Assembly (NCBI RefSeq): GCF_013385985.1
Contig: NZ_JACAOY010000014.1
Location: 62,001-126,000, forward strand
Direction: 5' to 3'
DNA from: Pseudomonas sp. B6002
GTDB lineage: Bacteria > Pseudomonadota > Gammaproteobacteria > Pseudomonadales > Pseudomonadaceae
Length of the DNA stretch: 64,000 bases
Shown here in pieces: positions 43,714-52,545 of this stretch (the first letter of the stretch is position 1; each line of letters begins with the position of its first letter). The position numbers and the translations under genes are program-made. The notes beneath the pieces are model-generated. The model was given only the letters and a program-made list of their open reading frames with translations. It searched no databases and was not told the DNA's origin.

Positions 43714-45333
43714 ATGGACACGCCATTGCTGGAAATCCGCAACCTGCAGGTCGAAGGGCATTACGAAGACGCATGGCACCCGCTGATCAAGGGCATCGAC
43801 CTGACCTTGCAGCGTGGTGAGGTGTTGGGGTTGATCGGTGAGTCGGGGGCGGGCAAGTCCACCCTTGGCCTAGCCGCGATGGGCTATGCGCGGGATGGCT
43901 GCCGCATCACCGGTGGCTCGGTGTGTTTTGATGGCATCGAGCTGCTGCAGGCCAAGCCTGAAACCCTGCGCAAGCTGCGCGGCCTGCGCATCGCCTATGT
44001 GGCGCAGAGCGCGGCGGCGTCGTTCAACCCGGCCCATCGGCTGATCGACCAGCATGTGGAAACCGCGGTGATCAATGGCGGCATCAGCCGTGCCCAGGCT
44101 GAACGCGAGGCGGTGGAATTGTATCGCGTGCTGCGCCTGCCCAACCCGGAAACCATTGGCCAGCGTTACCCCCATCAAGTCTCGGGCGGGCAGTTGCAAC
44201 GGGTGATGACGGCGATGGCCATGGCCTGTCACCCGGACCTGATCATCTTCGACGAACCCACCACGGCCCTCGATGTCACCACCCAGATCGAAGTGTTGGC
44301 GGCGATCCGCGATGCGGTGAAAACTTTCGGCAGCGCCGCGCTGTACATCAGCCATGACCTGGCGGTGGTGGCGCAGATGGCCGACCGCATCATGGTGTTG
44401 CGCCACGGCAAGCTGGTGGAGGAAGCCGACACCCGTAGCATGCTCAGCCAGCCGCAAGAGGATTACACCAAGTCGCTGTGGGCGGTGCGCAGTTTCCGCA
44501 CTGAGCCCAAGGCCTGCCCGACGCAGCAGGTGCCGTTGCTGGAGGTGCGCCAGGCGTGCGCCAGTTATGGGCATCAGCCGGTGCTGCATGAGGTGTCGAT
44601 GAAGCTGTATCGCGGCCAGACCCTGGCGGTGATCGGCGAGTCCGGCAGCGGCAAAAGCTCCACGGCGCGGTTGATCACCGGTTTGTTGCCGGCCACGGCG
44701 GGGCAGGTGGTGTACGACGGCGAGGCGCTGCCGGTGGATTTTCGGCGGCGTAGCAAGGAGCAGCTGCGGCGCATCCAGATGATCTACCAGATCCCGGATA
44801 CCGCGCTGAACCCGCGCCAGCGCATCGTCGACATCATCGGCCGCCCGCTCACGTTTTACCTGGGGCTCAAGGGCAAGGCCATGCGTGCTCGTGTAGCCGA
44901 GCTGCTGGAGATGATCGAGCTGGACCCGGCGGTGTTCATGGAGCGTCAGCCACGGGAGTTGTCCGGTGGGCAGAAGCAACGCATCTGCATCGCCCGCGCC
45001 CTGGCGGCTGACCCGCAACTGATCATCTGCGACGAAGTCACCTCGGCCCTTGATCAGTTGGTAGCCGAAGGCGTGTTGAAGCTGCTTAACCGGATCCAGC
45101 AGCAACTCGGCGTGGCCTACCTGTTTATCACCCATGACGTCGCCACCGTGCGCGCCATCGCCGACGAGGTGGTGGTGATGCAGCGGGGCAGGGTGGTGGA
45201 CCACGGCAGCCGCAGTGCGATTTTCACCCCGCCGTACCAGGACTACACCGGCCTGCTGTTCTCATCGGAGCCGGAAATGGACCCCGACTGGCTCGACCAC
45301 CTGCTGGCCCAACGGGCGGCCCACACTGTTTGA
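43714..45333 (+). CDS. Fused double ATPase of a peptide-type ABC transporter (DppD-DppF fusion)
   Basis: 539 residues with two complete ABC domains. The first has Walker A GESGAGKST, signature VSGGQLQRVMTAMAM and Walker B LIIFDEPTTALDV. The second has Walker A GESGSGKSS, signature LSGGQKQRICIARAL and LIICDEVTSALDQ. In most Dpp/Opp systems these are two genes; the fusion is common in GsiA/YejF-type transporters. ATG 43714 follows GGAGTGTTGAGG, 2 bp after the DppC-like stop. Confidence 0.92.
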   Translation: MDTPLLEIRNLQVEGHYEDAWHPLIKGIDLTLQRGEVLGLIGESGAGKSTLGLAAMGYARDGCRITGGSVCFDGIELLQAKPETLRKLRGLRIAYVAQSAAASFNPAHRLIDQHVETAVINGGISRAQAEREAVELYRVLRLPNPETIGQRYPHQVSGGQLQRVMTAMAMACHPDLIIFDEPTTALDVTTQIEVLAAIRDAVKTFGSAALYISHDLAVVAQMADRIMVLRHGKLVEEADTRSMLSQPQEDYTKSLWAVRSFRTEPKACPTQQVPLLEVRQACASYGHQPVLHEVSMKLYRGQTLAVIGESGSGKSSTARLITGLLPATAGQVVYDGEALPVDFRRRSKEQLRRIQMIYQIPDTALNPRQRIVDIIGRPLTFYLGLKGKAMRARVAELLEMIELDPAVFMERQPRELSGGQKQRICIARALAADPQLIICDEVTSALDQLVAEGVLKLLNRIQQQLGVAYLFITHDVATVRAIADEVVVMQRGRVVDHGSRSAIFTPPYQDYTGLLFSSEPEMDPDWLDHLLAQRAAHTV

Positions 45334-45342
45334 GGAACTCCC

Positions 45343-46044
45343 ATGAAGGTTTTGATTGTTCACGCTCACCCTGAACCGCAGTCATTCACTGCCGCTCTGC
45401 GCGATAAGGCCATTGCCACGCTGCAAGGCCAGGGGCATGAGGTGCAGGTCAGCGACTTGTATACCATGCACTGGAACCCGGTGGCGTCGGCGGCGGACTT
45501 TTCGTCGCGGGAAAACCCTGACTACCTGGTGTACGCGCTGGAGCAGCGGCTGGGGGTGAAAAAGCAGTCGATTGCGGCGGATATTCAGGCCGAGCTGGAC
45601 AAGCTGTTATGGGCGGACCTGCTGATCCTCAACTTCCCGATCTTCTGGTTCTCGGCGCCGGCGATGCTCAAGGGCTGGATTGACCGGGTGCTGGTGTCTG
45701 GGGTGTGTTATGGCGGCAAGCGCTTTTACGATCAGGGCGGGTTGGCGGGCAAGCGGGCGCTGGTCACGGTGACCCTGGGCGGGCGTGAGCATATGTTCGG
45801 GGACGGTGCGATACATGGGCCGCTGGAAGACATGCTGCGCCCGATACTGCGGGGGACGCTGGCGTATGTGGGCTATGACGTGCTGGCGCCGTTTGTGGCC
45901 TGGCATGTGCCGTACATCAGTGATGAGGCGCGGCGGGACTTTCTGGTGACGTATGAACAGCGGCTGCAAGGGCTGGCGGATGAGCAGCCCTTGGTGTTTC
46001 CGAAGTTGGCGCAGTTTGATGAGGCGTTGTATCCCCGGCCTTGA
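45343..46044 (+). CDS. NAD(P)H dehydrogenase (quinone)-like flavoprotein
   Basis: 233 residues, flavodoxin-like fold of the NQO1/MdaB/YwrO group. Motifs: MKVLIVHAHPEPQSFTAALR (flavin phosphate site), ADLLILNFPIFWFSAPAMLK followed by GWIDRV, and GKRALVTVTLGG. It reduces quinones or other electrophiles with two electrons. It starts 9 bp after the fused ATPase, making it the last gene of the island, perhaps protective or catalytic in the pathway. Confidence 0.88.
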   Translation: MKVLIVHAHPEPQSFTAALRDKAIATLQGQGHEVQVSDLYTMHWNPVASAADFSSRENPDYLVYALEQRLGVKKQSIAADIQAELDKLLWADLLILNFPIFWFSAPAMLKGWIDRVLVSGVCYGGKRFYDQGGLAGKRALVTVTLGGREHMFGDGAIHGPLEDMLRPILRGTLAYVGYDVLAPFVAWHVPYISDEARRDFLVTYEQRLQGLADEQPLVFPKLAQFDEALYPRP

Positions 46045-46058
46045 GTTCACTGTGGGTC

Positions 46059-46153
46059 AAATGTGGGAGCTGGCTTGCCTGCGATGGCGACCTGTCAGGC
46101 TACGCATCTGTAGCTGATGTACCGCTATCGCAGGCAAGCCAGCTCCCACATTT
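46059..46153. repeat. REP-type palindromic element between convergent genes
   Basis: AAATGTGGGAGCTGGCTTGCC pairs with GGCAAGCCAGCTCCCACATTT; the loop is about 45 nt. Same subtype as 8577-8650. The TTTTT after the right arm lets it act as a terminator for the flavoprotein transcript. Confidence 0.88.
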
Positions 46154-46160
46154 TTGATCT

Positions 46161-47249
46161 TCACATGTCAGAGGTTTCGGTGCTGTGTGCGCGAAGACGC
46201 TCCGCCGCACTGCGCAACAGCTGCTCAGTCCCCGCCCAACCCAGGCAACCATCGGTCACCGACACACCGTATTTCATCGACGCGCTCAACGGCTGGCAGC
46301 CTTCGAACAGGTGGCTTTCAATCATCATGCCGATGAGCGAAGTGTCGCCTTGCAGGCGTTGCTCCAGTACGTCATTGAAAACCGCCGGCTGACGCAGCGG
46401 GTCCTTGCCACTGTTGGCATGGCTGCAGTCGACCATGATCCGTGCCGCCACCTTGGACTTGGCCAGGTCCTGTTTCACTTGGGCCACGCTCTGGGCGTCG
46501 TAGTTCGGCCCACGGTGACCGCCGCGTAGCACCAGGTGGGTGTCGGGGTTGCCCGGGGTCTGGATGATCGCCGGGTGGCCCTGGCTGTCGACGCCGAAAT
46601 GGCGGTGCGGGTGGGATGCCGAGCGCATCGCGTCACAGGCAATCGCGACGCCGCCATCGGTGCCGTTCTTGAAGCCCACGGGCATGCCCAGGCCGCTGGC
46701 CATTTCACGGTGGATCTGGGACTCGGTGGTGCGTGCACCAATCGCCACCCAACTGAGCAGGTCGTCGAAGTAGCCGGCGGCCATGGGTTGCAGCAGTTCG
46801 GTGGCCACCGGCAGGCCCAGGCGCAGCATTTCGCGCATCAGTTCGCGCGACAGCGTGAGGCCGGCGGCCATGTCGTCGCTGCCGTCCAGGTGCGGGTCGT
46901 AGGCCAGGCCTTTCCAGCCGACGGTGGTGCGCGGTTTTTCGACGTAGGCGCGGATCACCAGCAGCATCTGGTCGCTGACGTCGAGTGCGAGTTTCTTCAG
47001 GTTGCGCGCGTATTCCATGGCCGACTCGGGGTCGTGGATCGAGCACGGGCCGACAATCACCAGCAAACGTGAATCTTCGCCATTGAGGATGGCGCGCACG
47101 GCTTGGCGATGGGCGTGGACTTGTTCATTGAGGAACGGGCTGAGGGGCAGCTGGTGCTTGAGCTCGAGGGAGCTGGGCAGGCGTTGGGTCAGCGCTTCGT
47201 TGGCGCTGGACAGGTTGGCAACAGGCAGAGCGGCGGTGGCAGAGTTCAT
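46161..47249 (-). CDS. 3-deoxy-7-phosphoheptulonate (DAHP) synthase, class I AroG/F/H type
   Basis: 362 residues. It condenses phosphoenolpyruvate and erythrose-4-phosphate, the first step of aromatic amino acid synthesis. Diagnostic segments are LLVIVGPCSIHDPESAMEYA, VEKPRTTVGWKGL, MPVGFKNGTDGG, LRGGHRGPNYDA, MVDCSHANSGKDP and the C-terminal GVSVTDGCLGW, which supply the metal (Cys, His, Glu, Asp) and PEP ligands. The N-terminal extension with the allosteric region is present. ATG 47249 follows AGGAAG; a TTG at 47255 is less likely. Upstream is an attenuator-like leader with aromatic codons (47298-47717), so expression should follow charged aromatic tRNA levels. Confidence 0.93.
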   Translation of the reverse strand: MNSATAALPVANLSSANEALTQRLPSSLELKHQLPLSPFLNEQVHAHRQAVRAILNGEDSRLLVIVGPCSIHDPESAMEYARNLKKLALDVSDQMLLVIRAYVEKPRTTVGWKGLAYDPHLDGSDDMAAGLTLSRELMREMLRLGLPVATELLQPMAAGYFDDLLSWVAIGARTTESQIHREMASGLGMPVGFKNGTDGGVAIACDAMRSASHPHRHFGVDSQGHPAIIQTPGNPDTHLVLRGGHRGPNYDAQSVAQVKQDLAKSKVAARIMVDCSHANSGKDPLRQPAVFNDVLEQRLQGDTSLIGMMIESHLFEGCQPLSASMKYGVSVTDGCLGWAGTEQLLRSAAERLRAHSTETSDM

Positions 47250-47297
47250 ATTCAAGGCTTCCTGGGCAAGCGGCGGGCTGTTCCCGCACGCTCGGCC

Positions 47298-47450
47298 CTA
47301 CTGGGGTGTTCGACAATTGGCCGTATCGGCGACGTGTGTTGGTTTGCCACCAATAGGTGACCGATCGGAGGCGGCAGGCTGTCCCGAACGGAGCTTGCTA
47401 AATCGCCATGCAGTGCTGGTGTCGTAGCGGTAATAGGTGGCGTAGTTCAT
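47298..47450 (-). CDS. Second aromatic-rich short ORF in the DAHP synthase leader
   Basis: 50 codons with a good ribosome site (AAAGGA before ATCACGAC-ATG). The first 17 residues are MNYATYYRYDTSTAWRF, with four Tyr, one Trp and one Phe. It lies between the intrinsic terminator (47494-47532) and the DAHP synthase start, 48 nt upstream of it. It may be a second leader peptide acting on read-through transcripts, for example on translation; the remaining C-terminal part has ordinary composition. No terminator follows it. Confidence 0.5.
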   Translation of the reverse strand: MNYATYYRYDTSTAWRFSKLRSGQPAASDRSPIGGKPTHVADTANCRTPQ

Positions 47451-47493
47451 GTCGTGATTCCTTTAAATGTTCTTCAAAAAAGTTAAGGGCCTG

Positions 47494-47532
47494 AAAAAAC
47501 AAAACCCCCGGTCGGGGAGCCGACCGGGGGTT
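47494..47532 (-). terminator. Intrinsic terminator/attenuator in the DAHP synthase leader
   Basis: Read on the minus strand: AACCCCCGGTCGG-CTCC-CCGACCGGGGGTT, a perfect 13-bp GC-rich stem, followed by TTGTTTTTT. It lies about 50 nt after the first leader ORF and 245 nt before the DAHP synthase start, the position expected for an attenuator. Confidence 0.85.
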
Positions 47533-47582
47533 AGATTTCTCTGGCAGGCGACCCCTTGAGTAGTGGCCGCCGATTTCAGGTA

Positions 47583-47717
47583 TCAGGCGCGCCAGTGGCT
47601 AAACCAATACCCAAAATAAAAGCTTACAGCTGCGCTCGAACCGTTCACGCGGGTAGCCGATACCGAACGCGGGGCGCTGGCAGCAGGGCAAACCTGAGTG
47701 TGGGTGAGTTGCAACAT
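47583..47717 (-). CDS. Aromatic leader peptide of the DAHP synthase attenuator
   Basis: 44 codons, ATG at 47717 with GGAGACATAAC upstream. Residues 33-42 are FYFGYWFSHW: three Phe, two Tyr and two Trp within ten codons, followed after two residues by the stop. A perfect intrinsic terminator begins about 50 nt further on. This is the classic arrangement for ribosome-mediated attenuation: scarcity of Phe-, Tyr- or Trp-tRNA stalls the ribosome at the run and favours an antiterminator. Confidence 0.7.
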   Translation of the reverse strand: MLQLTHTQVCPAASAPRSVSATRVNGSSAAVSFYFGYWFSHWRA

Positions 47718-47745
47718 GTTATGTCTCCAAATGATGGGGGTGAGC

Positions 47746-47772
47746 TTACTAGAGGCACGCAGGAGGATTCAA
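47746..47772 (-). promoter_or_regulatory. Possible promoter of the DAHP synthase leader
   Basis: On the minus strand TTGAAT (47772-47767) and TAGTAA (47751-47746) with a 15-bp spacer lie 29 bp before the leader ATG. The spacer is short, so this is tentative. Confidence 0.3.
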
Positions 47773-47859
47773 TCGGTAATTTCTATCGCGCAGGGGTACT
47801 GACGGCTATCGGTCGGGATATGCTGATAACACTTTGATACCGATTGCTTGGACGCGACC

Positions 47860-48609
47860 ATGACTGCCTTGACCCTTGCTGCTGCTCAATCTGCCTCCAT
47901 CGCCGGCGACGTGCCCGCCAATATCCAGCGGCATCTGCGATTGATGCACGCCGCCGCCGAGTATGGCGTGCAGGTATTGGTGTTCCCGGAATTGTCGCTG
48001 ACCGGGTATGAGCCGTCGCTGGCGGCCGACCTGGCGGTTGCCCCGGATGACGCGGTGCTGGCGCCGCTGCGGGAAATGGCGCGGGAGTTGCGAATGACGG
48101 CGGTGGTGGGGATGCCGATCCGCCTGGCACCTGAGGGCGGCGTGTTGATTGGCGCATTGGTGTTGGGGGCGGACGGCTCCCTGGCGGTCTACACCAAGCA
48201 GCACCTGCATCCGGGTGAGGAAGTGGCGTTTATTCCGGGGCAAGGCGGTGAAGCGCTCGAACGGGGCAGTGACCGTATTGCGCTGGCGGTATGTGCAGAC
48301 TTTTCCCACGTCAGCCATCCACACCAGGCGGCTGAATCGGGGGCCACGGTGTATGCCGCAGGTGTACTGATCAGCGAAGGCGGTTATGCCAATGACAGCG
48401 CGCTGCTTCAGGGATACGCCGCCGAGCATGGCTTGGTGGTGTTGATGGCCAACCATGGTGGCCCCTCGGGTGGCTACGTGTGTGCCGGTCGCAGTGCCAT
48501 CTGGTCGGTTGATGGCAGTTTGCTCGCATCCGCCCCCGGCGTTGGCGACGCCTTGGTGATCGCCCGCCGTGAGGACGTGCAGTGGGCTGGCCAAGTGGTC
48601 GTCCTCTAG
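47860..48609 (+). CDS. Carbon-nitrogen hydrolase (nitrilase superfamily)
   Basis: 249 residues. The catalytic triad is visible: Glu in LVFPELSLTGYEP, Lys in AVYTKQHLHPGEE and Cys in LAVCADFSH. The family hydrolyses amides, nitriles or N-carbamoyl compounds. The ATG at 47860 is preferred to an in-frame TTG 12 bp upstream. The GNAT gene starts 2 bp after the stop, so they are probably an operon. Confidence 0.87.
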   Translation: MTALTLAAAQSASIAGDVPANIQRHLRLMHAAAEYGVQVLVFPELSLTGYEPSLAADLAVAPDDAVLAPLREMARELRMTAVVGMPIRLAPEGGVLIGALVLGADGSLAVYTKQHLHPGEEVAFIPGQGGEALERGSDRIALAVCADFSHVSHPHQAAESGATVYAAGVLISEGGYANDSALLQGYAAEHGLVVLMANHGGPSGGYVCAGRSAIWSVDGSLLASAPGVGDALVIARREDVQWAGQVVVL

Positions 48610-48611
48610 CC

Positions 48612-49052
48612 ATGGCGTTTCACCTTCGAGCAGCGACAGATGAGGATCGTGTGTTTGCGCGAAAGCTCACCCGCGAAGCCATGAGCCGCTACTACCTTCA
48701 ATATGGGTTGTTGTGGTCTGACGATGGTTTCGACGTCGCTTGGGCGGGGCGCGAGAACTGGCTGATTTGCAACGATGACACGGTGATGGGCTTTATCAGC
48801 CTGAGTCGTGACAGCCGGGCGCTGTATATTCGCGAGCTGCATATGCTGGAGAGCTGTCGCAAACACGGCGCGGGCAGTTGGGTGCTCGAACAGATGGCGC
48901 TCAAGGCCCAGGCGCAGGGGCTTTTGCGCTTGACGGTGTTCAAGACCAATCCAGCGAGAAGACTGTACCAGCGGCTGGGTTTGAGCATCGTTGGAGAGGA
49001 AGATTGTTTCTGGCGCATGGAGCGCGAATGTCCTCGTGTTCCGGAGGCGTAG
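48612..49052 (+). CDS. GNAT-family N-acetyltransferase
   Basis: 146 residues. Acetyl-CoA binding segment LYIRELHMLESCRKHGAGSW, then LLRLTVFKTNPARRLYQRLG and a C-terminal strand (SIVGEEDCFWRMER). The usual R/Q-x-x-G-x-G loop reads CRKHGAGS. Substrate unknown; co-transcribed with the preceding hydrolase. Confidence 0.85.
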   Translation: MAFHLRAATDEDRVFARKLTREAMSRYYLQYGLLWSDDGFDVAWAGRENWLICNDDTVMGFISLSRDSRALYIRELHMLESCRKHGAGSWVLEQMALKAQAQGLLRLTVFKTNPARRLYQRLGLSIVGEEDCFWRMERECPRVPEA

Positions 49053-49228
49053 CGCATTGGCGCCAGGGTAAAGTTGACCTTTTGCTCAGCATAAGAGGCC
49101 GGCTGCGAGTCGGCGATGGCCGAAATCGCACGCAAACTCTATATATATGACGCTTGCAGCTAGGTCTGTACCTTGGTTTTTTGCTAAGGTGTTCAGCAAC
49201 CTATAAGACCATATCGCGAGGTGTCTGC

Positions 49229-49870
49229 TTGATTAGGGTGCTAGTAGTCGATGACCATGATCTCGTTCGTACAGGCATTACACGAATGCTGGCTGACATC
49301 GATGGCCTGCAAGTAGTCGGCCAGGCTGAGTCGGGGGAGGAGTCCCTGATCAAGGCCCGGGAGTTGAAACCCGATGTGGTTTTGATGGACGTCAAGATGC
49401 CTGGGATCGGCGGTCTTGGTGCCACTACCAAATTGTTGCGCAGCCATCCGGACATCAAAGTCGTGGTGGTGACCGTGTGCGAGGAAGACCCGTTTCCTAC
49501 ACGCCTTCTACAGGCAGGTGCGGCGGGTTACCTGACCAAGGGCGCAGGCCTGGCAGAGATGGTGCAAGCCATTCGCCTGGTATTTGCCGGCCAACGGTAC
49601 ATCAGCCCGCAGATTGCCCAGCAATTGGCCATTAAATCGTTCCAGCCCACCAGTGACTCGCCGTTTGATGCGCTGTCGGAGCGGGAAATCCAGATCGCCC
49701 TGATGATCGTCGGTTGCCAGAAGGTGCAGACGATCTCCGACAAGCTGTGCCTGTCGCCCAAAACCGTCAACACCTACCGCTATCGTATTTTCGAGAAGCT
49801 CGCCATCAGCAGTGATGTTGAATTGACCCTGCTCGCGGTACGCCACGGCATGGTGGACGCCAGCGCCTGA
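49229..49870 (+). CDS. gacA: Response regulator GacA
   Basis: 213 residues, the length of pseudomonad GacA, and the known TTG start with GCGAGGTG upstream. The receiver begins [20 protein letters not shown] with phospho-acceptor Asp54 ([14 protein letters not shown]). The LuxR-type helix-turn-helix is [20 protein letters not shown] with [17 protein letters not shown]. With sensor kinase GacS it activates rsmX/Y/Z small RNAs, which relieve RsmA/E repression of exoproduct and secondary-metabolite genes. uvrC starts 2 bp downstream, the conserved Pseudomonas arrangement. Confidence 0.98.
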   Translation: MIRVLVVDDHDLVRTGITRMLADIDGLQVVGQAESGEESLIKARELKPDVVLMDVKMPGIGGLGATTKLLRSHPDIKVVVVTVCEEDPFPTRLLQAGAAGYLTKGAGLAEMVQAIRLVFAGQRYISPQIAQQLAIKSFQPTSDSPFDALSEREIQIALMIVGCQKVQTISDKLCLSPKTVNTYRYRIFEKLAISSDVELTLLAVRHGMVDASA

Positions 49871-49871
49871 C

Positions 49872-51695
49872 ATGACCACACCGTTTGATCCGAGTGCCTT
49901 CCTCTCAACCTGCAGTGGCCGCCCTGGCGTGTACCGCATGTTCGACAGCGAGGCACGCCTGCTTTATGTCGGCAAAGCCAAGAACCTGAAGAACCGCCTG
50001 GCGAGCTACTTTCGCAAGACCGGTCTTGCGCCGAAGACCGCCGCCTTGGTGGCGCGTATCGCGCAGGTCGAGACCACCATCACCGCCAATGAAACCGAGG
50101 CGCTGCTGCTTGAGCAGACGCTGATCAAGGAATGGCGGCCGCCCTATAACATCCTGCTGCGCGACGACAAATCCTACCCTTACGTGTATTTGTCCGACGG
50201 CAACTTCCCGCGCTTGAGCATTCACCGGGGCGCCAAGAAGCTCAAGGGCAAGTATTTCGGCCCGTACCCCAGCGCCGGAGCGATCCGCGAAAGCCTGAGC
50301 CTGCTGCAAAAGACTTTTTTTGTGCGCCAGTGCGAAGACAGCTTCTACAAGAACCGCACCCGGCCTTGCCTGCAATACCAGATCAAGCGCTGCAAGGCGC
50401 CGTGCGTAGGCCTGGTTGAGCCGGCGGAGTACGCCGAGGATGTGCGCCATTCGGTGATGTTTCTCGAAGGTCGCAGCAATGCGCTCACCGATGAGCTGTC
50501 GGGGGCCATGGAGCAGGCGGCCAGTACGCTGGATTTCGAGCGGGCAGCAGAACTGCGCGACCAGATCTCCTTGCTGCGCCGAGTCCAGGACCAGCAGAGC
50601 ATGGAAGGCGGCACCGGAGACGTCGACGTGATCGCAGCCTTCGTGAACCCGGGCGGCGCCTGTGTGCACCTGATCAGCGTGCGCGGCGGGCGAGTGCTGG
50701 GCAGCAAGAACTTCTTCCCGCAGACCGGTATCGACGAAGACGTGGCCGAAGTCATGGCTGCGTTCCTCGGCCAGTACTACGTCAGCAGCCCCGAGCGCGA
50801 CCTGCCGTCGGAGCTGATCGTCAACGTGGTGCATGAAGACTTCCCCACCTTGATCGAGGCGATCCACGAACTGCGTGGCCGCGAACTGGACATCAGCCAC
50901 CGCGTGCGCGGCACCCGCGCCCGCTGGCAGCAACTGGCGGTGACCAACGCCGAACAGGCCCTGGGCGCGCGGCTGGCCAACCGGCAGCACGTCGCCGCGC
51001 GCTTCGACGCCCTGGCCGAAGTGCTCAACCTGGACGAACCACCGCAGCGCCTGGAGTGCTACGACATCAGCCACTCCAGCGGCGAGGCCACGGTGGCCTC
51101 CTGCGTGGTGTTCGGGCCGGAAGGGCCGATCAAGGCCGACTACCGGCGCTACAACATTGAAGGTGTGACGGCGGGCGATGACTACGCCGCCATGCACCAG
51201 GCGCTGACTCGGCGCTTCAGCAAGCTGAAGGACGGGGAGGGCAAGCTCCCCGACATCCTGCTGGTGGACGGTGGCAAGGGCCAGTTGTCCATGGCCCGTG
51301 ACGTGCTCAACGAACTGGCCGTGCCCGACCTGATCCTGCTCGGCGTGGCCAAGGGCGCCACGCGCAAGGCCGGTTTCGAAACGTTGTACTTGAATGATGC
51401 CGCCCATGAGTTCACTTTGAAGGGCGACTCACCGGCGCTGCATTTGATCCAGCAGATCCGCGACGAAGCCCACCGCTTCGCCATTACCGGCCACCGCGCC
51501 CGACGTGGCAAAACCCGGCGAACCTCAACCCTGGAAGGGGTGGCGGGGGTAGGGCCGACACGGCGGCGTGACTTGCTTAAACATTTTGGTGGCTTGCAGG
51601 AGCTATCCCGTGCCAGCATTGACGAAATAGCCAAAGCACCCGGTATCAGTAAAAAGCTCGCTGAGTTGATTTATGCCAATCTGCACAGCGAATAG
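49872..51695 (+). CDS. uvrC: Excinuclease ABC subunit C
   Basis: 607 residues. Domains: GIY-YIG nuclease (~8-90, [20 protein letters not shown]), a Cys-rich linker ([15 protein letters not shown]), the UvrB-binding UVR motif (~200-235), and an RNase H-like nuclease ([35 protein letters not shown]). Tandem helix-hairpin-helix motifs end the protein ([19 protein letters not shown]). It makes both incisions in nucleotide excision repair. It is co-transcribed with gacA. Confidence 0.98.
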   Translation: MTTPFDPSAFLSTCSGRPGVYRMFDSEARLLYVGKAKNLKNRLASYFRKTGLAPKTAALVARIAQVETTITANETEALLLEQTLIKEWRPPYNILLRDDKSYPYVYLSDGNFPRLSIHRGAKKLKGKYFGPYPSAGAIRESLSLLQKTFFVRQCEDSFYKNRTRPCLQYQIKRCKAPCVGLVEPAEYAEDVRHSVMFLEGRSNALTDELSGAMEQAASTLDFERAAELRDQISLLRRVQDQQSMEGGTGDVDVIAAFVNPGGACVHLISVRGGRVLGSKNFFPQTGIDEDVAEVMAAFLGQYYVSSPERDLPSELIVNVVHEDFPTLIEAIHELRGRELDISHRVRGTRARWQQLAVTNAEQALGARLANRQHVAARFDALAEVLNLDEPPQRLECYDISHSSGEATVASCVVFGPEGPIKADYRRYNIEGVTAGDDYAAMHQALTRRFSKLKDGEGKLPDILLVDGGKGQLSMARDVLNELAVPDLILLGVAKGATRKAGFETLYLNDAAHEFTLKGDSPALHLIQQIRDEAHRFAITGHRARRGKTRRTSTLEGVAGVGPTRRRDLLKHFGGLQELSRASIDEIAKAPGISKKLAELIYANLHSE

Positions 51696-51727
51696 AATGC
51701 CTTTCCACCTCGTAGCCAGTTGTGCCG

Positions 51728-52288
51728 ATGAATATCCCTAATCTGATCACCGTTCTACGCGTCCTGCTTATTCCGATTTTCATTTTGCTGTTCTATTTGC
51801 CTTACGAATGGAGCTATGCCGCCTCCAGTTCGGTCTTTGCATTTGCCGCGGCGACCGATTGGCTCGACGGCTACCTGGCACGCCGCCTGGAGCAGAGCAC
51901 GCCGTTCGGTGCGTTCCTGGACCCGGTGGCCGACAAACTCATGGTCGCTGTCGCCCTGGTGTTGCTGGTGCAGGAACACGGCAACCTGTGGTTGACCCTG
52001 CCGGCTGCCGTGATCATCGGCCGCGAGATCGTCGTCTCGGCCCTGCGCGAATGGATGGCCGAAATCGGCGCCCGCGCCCACGTGGCCGTGTCCAACCTGG
52101 GCAAGTGGAAAACCGCTGCGCAAATGCTGGCACTGGTGATCCTGCTGGCCAACCCGTCGGACTTCTCCTTCTGGGTCCTGATTGGCTACGCGCTGCTGCT
52201 GATCGCGGCCGGCCTGACACTGTGGTCCATGCTCCAATATCTGCGCGCTGCCTGGCCTCACCTGCGCACCACCGTTGAAAAGAAATAA
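51728..52288 (+). CDS. pgsA: CDP-diacylglycerol-glycerol-3-phosphate 3-phosphatidyltransferase
   Basis: 186 residues, integral membrane enzyme that makes phosphatidylglycerophosphate. The CDP-alcohol phosphotransferase motif DG-x2-AR-x8-G-x3-D-x3-D is present ([20 protein letters not shown] then LDPVADKLM). The start [20 protein letters not shown] resembles E. coli PgsA; ATG 51728 is chosen over GTG at 51722. tRNA-Gly follows, as in other pseudomonads. Confidence 0.96.
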   Translation: MNIPNLITVLRVLLIPIFILLFYLPYEWSYAASSSVFAFAAATDWLDGYLARRLEQSTPFGAFLDPVADKLMVAVALVLLVQEHGNLWLTLPAAVIIGREIVVSALREWMAEIGARAHVAVSNLGKWKTAAQMLALVILLANPSDFSFWVLIGYALLLIAAGLTLWSMLQYLRAAWPHLRTTVEKK

Positions 52289-52308
52289 AACTTTTTTGAA
52301 TCAAGCGG

Positions 52309-52336
52309 TTGACGAGTTCTGAGATTTCTATAGAAT
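52309..52336 (+). promoter_or_regulatory. Promoter of tRNA-Gly
   Basis: TTGACG (52309-52314) and TAGAAT (52331-52336) are separated by 16 bp, 13 bp before the tRNA. This matches a sigma-70 promoter. Confidence 0.65.
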
Positions 52337-52348
52337 GCGCATCACCAA

Positions 52349-52424
<76 letters not shown>

Positions 52425-52439
52425 AGCATTACGAAAAAA

Positions 52440-52465
52440 GCCACTCTAACGAGTGGCTTTTTTTT
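52440..52465 (+). terminator. Intrinsic terminator of tRNA-Gly
   Basis: GCCACTC-TAAC-GAGTGGC followed by eight T, 15 bp after the tRNA; an A-run on the left makes it bidirectional. Confidence 0.9.
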
Positions 52466-52545
52466 GCCTGCGATTTATGGAAGGAGACGCTTTGGCGTCT
52501 TTTTTTGTTTTCGTGGAAATCTCTGACACACAGCGCGCATCGGCC

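Noticed and set aside
49905-51407. 500-codon frame opposite uvrC
   Set aside because: Antisense to a certain essential-type gene, biased composition, no recognisable motif.
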